Both the position numbers and the translations under genes were made by a program. Shown one piece after another: positions 5,077-8,876 of a DNA stretch of 8,876 bases (position 1 is the first letter of the stretch; the number at the start of each line of letters is the position of its first letter). This DNA comes from 13-1-40CM-70-15 sp964641215 (GTDB lineage: Bacteria; Gemmatimonadota; Gemmatimonadetes; Gemmatimonadales; GWC2-71-9), in the NCBI GenBank assembly GCA_964641215.1, contig CAZXKD010000120.1, positions 1-8,876 on the forward strand, in the 5' to 3' direction. Below the pieces are notes generated by a model. The model was not told the origin of the DNA. It worked only from the letters and a program-made list of their open reading frames with translations, and did not search any database.

Positions 5077-6188
5077 AAGAGGCTAAGCGGCTAAGTGGCC
5101 ATGCGGCTACGGGGGTGGCGGCTTGGCTGTGCTTAGCCGCCTACCCCCTCAGCCACCTAGCCGCCCAAGACTCCTCCCGGATCTCTGAGGCGCAGACCGT
5201 TCTCTCGGCCCTCGTCGAATCCTACGGCGTCTCCGGCTCCGAGGCCCCTGTCCGCGAGACGGTGAAACGGCTGCTCCCGGCGTGGGCGAAAACGGAGACC
5301 GATAGCGCCGGCAACCTGTGGGTGCGGCTCGGCCAGGGCGACCCCCTGGTCGTGTTCGTCGCGCACCTGGACGAGATCGGCTACACAGTGGATTCGATCC
5401 GTGAGGACGGGTCGCTCGTGCTGCGAACCCGGGGTGGCTTCTTCAGCTCGCTGTTCGAGGGGCAAAGCGCGCTGGTCCACACGGGCACAGGCGACGTCCC
5501 CGGCATCTTCCTGCCGCGCGATTCTGGCTTCACCCGGCACAACCCGCCGCCGGTCCGCGTGGATGTCGGCGCCGGCTCGCGCGCCGCCGCGGCGGCGCTC
5601 GGCGTCACGGCCGGCAGTACCGTCACGATGCCCAAGCAGTACGTGCGGCTCGCCGGCACCCGCGCCACCGGCCGCTCGTTCGACGACCGCGTCGGTGACG
5701 CCGCGCAGATCCTGGCGCTGCGCCACCTCGACCGGGCCAAGCTCAAGCACCAGGTGATCTTCATCTTCAGCACCCGTGAGGAGATCGGCCTGGAGGGCGC
5801 CGCGGCGGCGGCGGCCGGGCTCGGCATCGCCCCGCGGCGCGTGCACGCCATCGATACGTTCGTGTCGGCCGACTCCCCGCTGGAGCGACAGAATTTCGCC
5901 GTCGCGCCGCTCGGCAAGGGCGCCGTGGCACGCGCCACCGACAACTCCGCCGTCACACCGCCGGCTTTGGTCGACTCTCTCGTCGCCGTGGCCCAGGCGC
6001 GGCACATCGCCCTCCAGGTGGGCACGACGAACGGCGGCAACGACGGCTCCACGTTCACGCCGTACGGCGTGCCGGACGTCGCGATCGGCTGGCCGTTGCG
6101 CTACTCGCACTCGCCCGCCGAGGTCGTGGATCTGCGGGACGTCGCGAGCCTCGCCGATCTCGTGCGGGCCCTGGCGGAGATCTGGTGA
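5073..6188 (+). CDS. M42-family metallopeptidase (glutamyl aminopeptidase type) with an N-terminal export signal
   Basis: A 371-residue dinuclear-metal aminopeptidase of the M42 type. M42 enzymes trim N-terminal residues from peptides and usually form cytosolic tetrahedral dodecamers. Metal and catalytic positions are complete: H98 and D100 in VAHLDEIGY, D204 in RSFDDRVGD (bridging Asp), E236 (catalytic) and E237 in STREEIGLEGA, D261/D267 in AIDTFVSADSPLE, and H346 in RYSHSPAEV. The segment NGGNDGSTF near residue 325 also fits M42. Unlike typical M42 proteins it has a leader: K2, K5 and R6, a hydrophobic stretch about A11-P25, and LAAQ at 29-32, with cleavage probable after A31. There is no lipobox. 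Periplasmic or extracellular action is therefore likely. The leader is encoded by 8-base repeats. Both ends form GTGA overlaps, with the degenerate paralogue upstream and purH downstream. M20/M28-type peptidase is a less likely alternative, since AHLDEIG, DDR and EEIGLEGA are M42 signatures. Confidence 0.9.
   Translation: MKEAKRLSGHAATGVAAWLCLAAYPLSHLAAQDSSRISEAQTVLSALVESYGVSGSEAPVRETVKRLLPAWAKTETDSAGNLWVRLGQGDPLVVFVAHLDEIGYTVDSIREDGSLVLRTRGGFFSSLFEGQSALVHTGTGDVPGIFLPRDSGFTRHNPPPVRVDVGAGSRAAAAALGVTAGSTVTMPKQYVRLAGTRATGRSFDDRVGDAAQILALRHLDRAKLKHQVIFIFSTREEIGLEGAAAAAAGLGIAPRRVHAIDTFVSADSPLERQNFAVAPLGKGAVARATDNSAVTPPALVDSLVAVAQARHIALQVGTTNGGNDGSTFTPYGVPDVAIGWPLRYSHSPAEVVDLRDVASLADLVRALAEIW
5079..5165 (+). 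repeat. Inverted array of 8-base units (GYGGCTAR family) in the leader region of the M42 gene
   Basis: In register from 5079 the left side reads GAGGCTAA, GCGGCTAA, GTGGCCAT, GCGGCTAC, GGGGGTGG. The right side, 5133-5164, is four complementary octamers: TTAGCCGC, CTACCCCC, TCAGCCAC, CTAGCCGC. The inner stem 5111-5123 / 5135-5148 pairs at 13 positions with one bulged T (5142) and an 11-base loop. Outer octamers pair less well in direct order but match each other when shifted by one unit. It begins six bases after the start codon position and encodes most of the signal peptide. Confidence 0.85.
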
Positions 6189-7723
6189 GGGCGCTGCTCT
6201 CCGTCTCCGACAAGCGTGGGATCGTCGAGTTTGCCCGGGAGCTGGTCGCCCGTGGCTGGGAGCTCGTCTCCACCGGCGGCACGGCCGAGGCGCTGCGCCG
6301 CGCCGGCGTGCCGGTGGTGGCGATCGAGCAGGTCACCGGCTTCCCCGAGATCATGGACGGCCGGGTGAAGACCCTGCACCCCAAGGTCCACGGCGGCCTG
6401 CTGGCGCGACGCGACCATGCCGGCGACCGCGCCGCCCTGCAACAGCACGGTATCACCCCGATCGATCTCATCGCCGTGAACCTCTACCCGTTCCGCGAGA
6501 CCGTCGCCAACCCGCAGACCACGCTCGACCAGGCGCTCGCGCAGATCGATATCGGCGGCCCATCGCTGCTGCGCTCGGCGGCGAAGAACCACGCGGCGGT
6601 CGTCGTCGTCGTCGATCCCGACGACTATCCCGTCGTGCTCGCCGGACTGCAATCGGGAGGCGTCGCTCCCGAGGTGCGGCGGGTGCTTGCCACGAAGGTG
6701 TTCGCCCACACGGCCGCCTACGACGCGGCCATCTTGCAGTACCTGACGCGCTCGACCGCAGAGCTGCCGCCCACCCTCGCGCTGGTGCTGGAGCGCCGCC
6801 AGGCGCTGCGCTATGGCGAGAACCCGCACCAACGCGCGGCGCTGTACGTCACCGACGAGCCCGAGGGCATCCGCCAGCTGTCGCAGCTGCACGGCAAGGA
6901 GCTGTCGTTCAACAATCTGCTCGACGTCGACGCCGCGATCGGCGCGCTCGCCCCCTGGAGCGCGAAGCCCGTGTGCGCGATCATCAAGCACACCACGCCG
7001 TGCGGCATCGCACTCGGGAGCGCCCCGCTCGAGGCCTACCAGCGGGCCCTCGCCACCGACCGCACGTCGGCGTTCGGCTCGGTCGTGGCCTTCAACACCG
7101 TGGTGGACCGGGCCACCGCGGAAGCGATGCGCGAGCTGTTCGTGGAGGTCGTCGTCGCTCCCCGCTTCCACGACGAGGCCCTGGCCGTGTTCAAGGAGAA
7201 GAAGAACCTCAGGGTGGTCGAGCTTCCCTTCCCCCGTTCCGGAGGGGAGCCCGCCTGGGACTTCAAGCGGATTCGCGGCGGCTTCCTGGCCCAGGACCGC
7301 TTCACGTACGCCGGCACGGGCCAGGAGGCGGTGTGGAAGGTCGTGACCAAACGGGCTCCCACGGGGGTAGAATGGAACGATCTGCGGTTCGCGTGGGCGG
7401 CCGTCGGCGCGGTCAAGTCGAACGCGATCCTCCTCGCCAAGCAGGAGGCGGCGATCGGCATCGGGGCGGGCCAGATGTCGCGCGTGGACGCGTCGTTCCT
7501 CGCCGTCCACAAGGCGCGCCAGCAGGGGCACGATCCCGCGGGGGCGGTGCTCGCGAGCGACGCCTTCTTCCCGTTTCGCGACGGGGTGGATGAGGCGGCC
7601 GGGGCGGGCGTCGCGGCGATCATCCAGCCGGGCGGGTCGGTGAAGGACGCGGAGGTGATCGCCGCCGCCGACGAGCACGGCCTCGCGATGGTGTTCACCG
7701 GCATCAGGCAGTTCCGACACTAG
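6185..7723 (+). CDS. purH: Bifunctional AICAR formyltransferase / IMP cyclohydrolase
   Basis: A 512-residue cytoplasmic enzyme doing the last two steps of IMP synthesis: formylation of AICAR with 10-formyl-THF, then cyclisation to IMP. The N-terminal cyclohydrolase domain (about 1-190) shows LLSVSDKRGIVEFA, STGGTAEAL, DGRVKTLHPKVHGGLLAR (K62), DLIAVNLYPF and IDIGGPSLLRSAAKN. The C-terminal transformylase domain (about 200-512) shows LRYGENPHQ, GKELSFNNLLD, IIKHTTPCG with catalytic K268-H269, SAFGSVVAFN, RFAWAAVGAVKSNAI, SDAFFPFRDGVD, IQPGGSVKDAE and the end FTGIRQFRH. The usual KHANPCG reads KHTTPCG, a mild variation. Length is close to the family norm (E. coli 529). GTG 6185 was chosen because the SVSDK motif must be at the N-terminus and it makes a GTGA overlap with the peptidase stop; GGAGA lies 4 bases upstream. 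Complete and intact. Confidence 0.97.
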   Translation: MRALLSVSDKRGIVEFARELVARGWELVSTGGTAEALRRAGVPVVAIEQVTGFPEIMDGRVKTLHPKVHGGLLARRDHAGDRAALQQHGITPIDLIAVNLYPFRETVANPQTTLDQALAQIDIGGPSLLRSAAKNHAAVVVVVDPDDYPVVLAGLQSGGVAPEVRRVLATKVFAHTAAYDAAILQYLTRSTAELPPTLALVLERRQALRYGENPHQRAALYVTDEPEGIRQLSQLHGKELSFNNLLDVDAAIGALAPWSAKPVCAIIKHTTPCGIALGSAPLEAYQRALATDRTSAFGSVVAFNTVVDRATAEAMRELFVEVVVAPRFHDEALAVFKEKKNLRVVELPFPRSGGEPAWDFKRIRGGFLAQDRFTYAGTGQEAVWKVVTKRAPTGVEWNDLRFAWAAVGAVKSNAILLAKQEAAIGIGAGQMSRVDASFLAVHKARQQGHDPAGAVLASDAFFPFRDGVDEAAGAGVAAIIQPGGSVKDAEVIAAADEHGLAMVFTGIRQFRH

Positions 7724-7726
7724 ACC

Positions 7727-7730
7727 AGGA
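7727..7730 (+). promoter_or_regulatory. Short ribosome binding site for the ATG at 7736
   Basis: AGGA lies 5 bases before ATG 7736, in the 12-base gap after the purH stop. It is weak but is the only candidate, and there is no room for a separate promoter in the gap. Confidence 0.5.
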
Positions 7731-7735
7731 CGGGC

Positions 7736-8876
7736 ATGAGCGACGCACCCGCGGTGAAGATTCCCGTGACGGCACGAGCGGTCTCCCAGGGGGAGGTCCC
7801 GATCGGCGCCCACTCCTCGGAACGTCCGCCTTACCCGATGGCGGCGGCCGTGGTGCTGGGCGCGCTGCTGCTGTACATCGTGACCCTCGCGCCCACGACC
7901 CAGTTCTGGGACACCTCCGAATACATCGCGGCGGCCTACGTGCTCGGCATCCCGCACCCGCCCGGCAACCCGCTGTTCACGCTGCTCGCCCACGTGTGGG
8001 GGCTGATCCCGTGGGCCCACGGCTACGCCATGCGGATCAACTTCTTCGCGGCGACGACGAGCGCGGTGGCGGCGGGCTGCTGGTTCCTGGTGGGCGAGCG
8101 CTGGCTGCGCCCCATCGTGCCTGCCCTCTGGCCGCGGCGGCTCGCCGCGCTCGCCGGCGCGCTGGTCGCGGCGACGGGATTCACCGTGTGGAACCAGTCG
8201 GTGGTGAACGAGAAGGTGTACACGCTGAGCGTGCTCTCCATCGCGCTGATCCTGTGGCTCATCGTCCGCTGGGACGACCAGCCCGCTGGCGAGGCGCACG
8301 ACCACCACCTGCTGCTTATCGTGTACCTCCTCGCCCTGACGTCCACGAACCACATGATGGGCGTGCTGGTGGGCCCGGTCGTGATCGTCCTCCTCTTCCC
8401 ACCGCTGATGCCGCGGCGCGCGCCGACGGAGGCCGGCCGGCTGATCGAGTGGTCGCAGTGGCTGGTGTTCCTGACCGTGTTCGGCGTCATCGTCTCCACC
8501 GGGCTCGAGAGCGGGACGCCGCTGAAGATCGCGCTCACGCTGTACGTCGCCGCGCTGATCTTCGCCATCTACCAGGGTAACTGGCGCTTCGCGCTGGTCA
8601 CGCTCGGCGTGGCCGCCGTGGGCCTGTCCGTCTACGTCTATCTGCCCATCCGCGGATCCCACTTCCCGCCGATCAATGAGGGAGAGCCGACGACACGCGC
8701 GGCGCTGTGGGATGTCCTCACGCGGGCGCAGTACGGCAAGCCGCCGATCAGCCAGCGACAGGCTGACCTGTTCGCGCAAATCGGGCTGTGGGTGCAGTAC
8801 TTCGGCTGGCAGTGGGCCCGCGATTGGGGCACCCGGTTGCAGGCGGGCTTCGCCGTGATCTTCGGCGGCCTGGGGG
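7736..8876 (+). CDS. DUF2723-family polytopic membrane protein (glycosyltransferase-like), 3'-truncated by the window edge
   Basis: The frame is open from ATG 7736 to the end of the window: 380 codons with no stop. After a 30-residue hydrophilic N-terminus come a membrane segment at about 35-52 and the family signature: APTTQFWDTSEYIAAAY (D59, E62), then LGIPHPPGNPLFTLLAHVWG. Further hydrophobic segments lie at about 102-121, 135-150, 162-179, 192-225, 243-257, 263-280 and 283-305. NQSVVNEKVYTLSVLSI, LPIRGSHFPPINEGEP and AQYGKPPISQR are also recognisable DUF2723 blocks. These inner-membrane proteins resemble GT-C/protein O-mannosyltransferases, with the Asp-Glu loop in the position of a lipid-linked sugar active site; donor and acceptor are unknown. 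It follows purH by 12 bases, so it is probably in the same operon. The C-terminal part, often carrying soluble repeats, is outside the window. Family call is confident, function is not. Confidence 0.85.
   Translation, partial: MSDAPAVKIPVTARAVSQGEVPIGAHSSERPPYPMAAAVVLGALLLYIVTLAPTTQFWDTSEYIAAAYVLGIPHPPGNPLFTLLAHVWGLIPWAHGYAMRINFFAATTSAVAAGCWFLVGERWLRPIVPALWPRRLAALAGALVAATGFTVWNQSVVNEKVYTLSVLSIALILWLIVRWDDQPAGEAHDHHLLLIVYLLALTSTNHMMGVLVGPVVIVLLFPPLMPRRAPTEAGRLIEWSQWLVFLTVFGVIVSTGLESGTPLKIALTLYVAALIFAIYQGNWRFALVTLGVAAVGLSVYVYLPIRGSHFPPINEGEPTTRAALWDVLTRAQYGKPPISQRQADLFAQIGLWVQYFGWQWARDWGTRLQAGFAVIFGGLG

Noticed and set aside
5127..5135. C20 of the M42 leader as a lipoprotein cysteine
   Set aside because: The preceding residues are A-W-L, which do not fit a lipobox, and a better signal peptidase I site lies at LAAQ.
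5776..7593. A 605-codon + strand frame crossing the end of the M42 gene and most of purH
   Set aside because: It is Arg/Pro/Ala-rich low-complexity protein in another frame of two well-supported genes.
6101..8779. A very long open frame on the minus strand opposite purH and the DUF2723 gene
   Set aside because: Its translation is Arg/His/Asp/Gly-rich without recognisable domains, and it runs antisense to two clear protein families. Long antisense frames are expected from the strong third-position GC bias.

Overview
The window is very GC-rich, almost fully coding, and all supported genes lie on the + strand. It looks like a chromosomal segment of a Gram-negative-type bacterium: it has a heptose-bisphosphate phosphatase, Sec-type leaders ending in LAAQ or LTAQ, and a DUF2723 membrane protein. 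Gemmatimonadota is my best guess from this combination and style, but there is no rRNA or marker phylogeny here to prove it.

Layout. 1-1145 is the 3' part of selA (selenocysteine synthase). 1138-1713 is a GmhB-type HAD phosphatase whose start overlaps the selA stop. A 78-base gap (1714-1791) is the only real non-coding stretch and probably separates two transcription units. From 1792 a tight block runs to the window edge: a secreted protein of four tandem pre-peptidase C-terminal-like (PPC) domains (1792-3498), purN (3495-4157), a degenerate M42-type peptidase (4141-5076), an intact M42-type metallopeptidase with a leader peptide (5073-6188), purH (6185-7723), and the first 380 codons of a DUF2723 membrane protein (7736-8876). 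Three of these junctions are the same 4-base GTGA overlap of start and stop, one overlaps by 17 bases, and purH to DUF2723 leaves 12 bases, so the block is very likely one operon.

How the genes fit. purN and purH are de novo purine synthesis steps, and both are complete with recognisable catalytic residues. Between them sit two M42 paralogues predicted to be exported. One keeps every recognisable metal and catalytic residue. The other has lost them and a C-terminal segment, so it looks like a pseudoenzyme partner. A purine role for the peptidases is not indicated; co-transcription is what the sequence shows.

Most unusual signal. The signal-peptide regions of both M42 genes are written in arrays of 8-base units arranged as inverted repeats (GCGGTCRG family at 4162-4250; GYGGCTAR family at 5079-5165). 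The two families differ in sequence but share unit length, inverted layout and position in the gene. G-rich low-complexity patches also occur inside purN and in the linker of the PPC protein. No tRNA, rRNA, CRISPR array, insertion sequence or prophage gene was seen.
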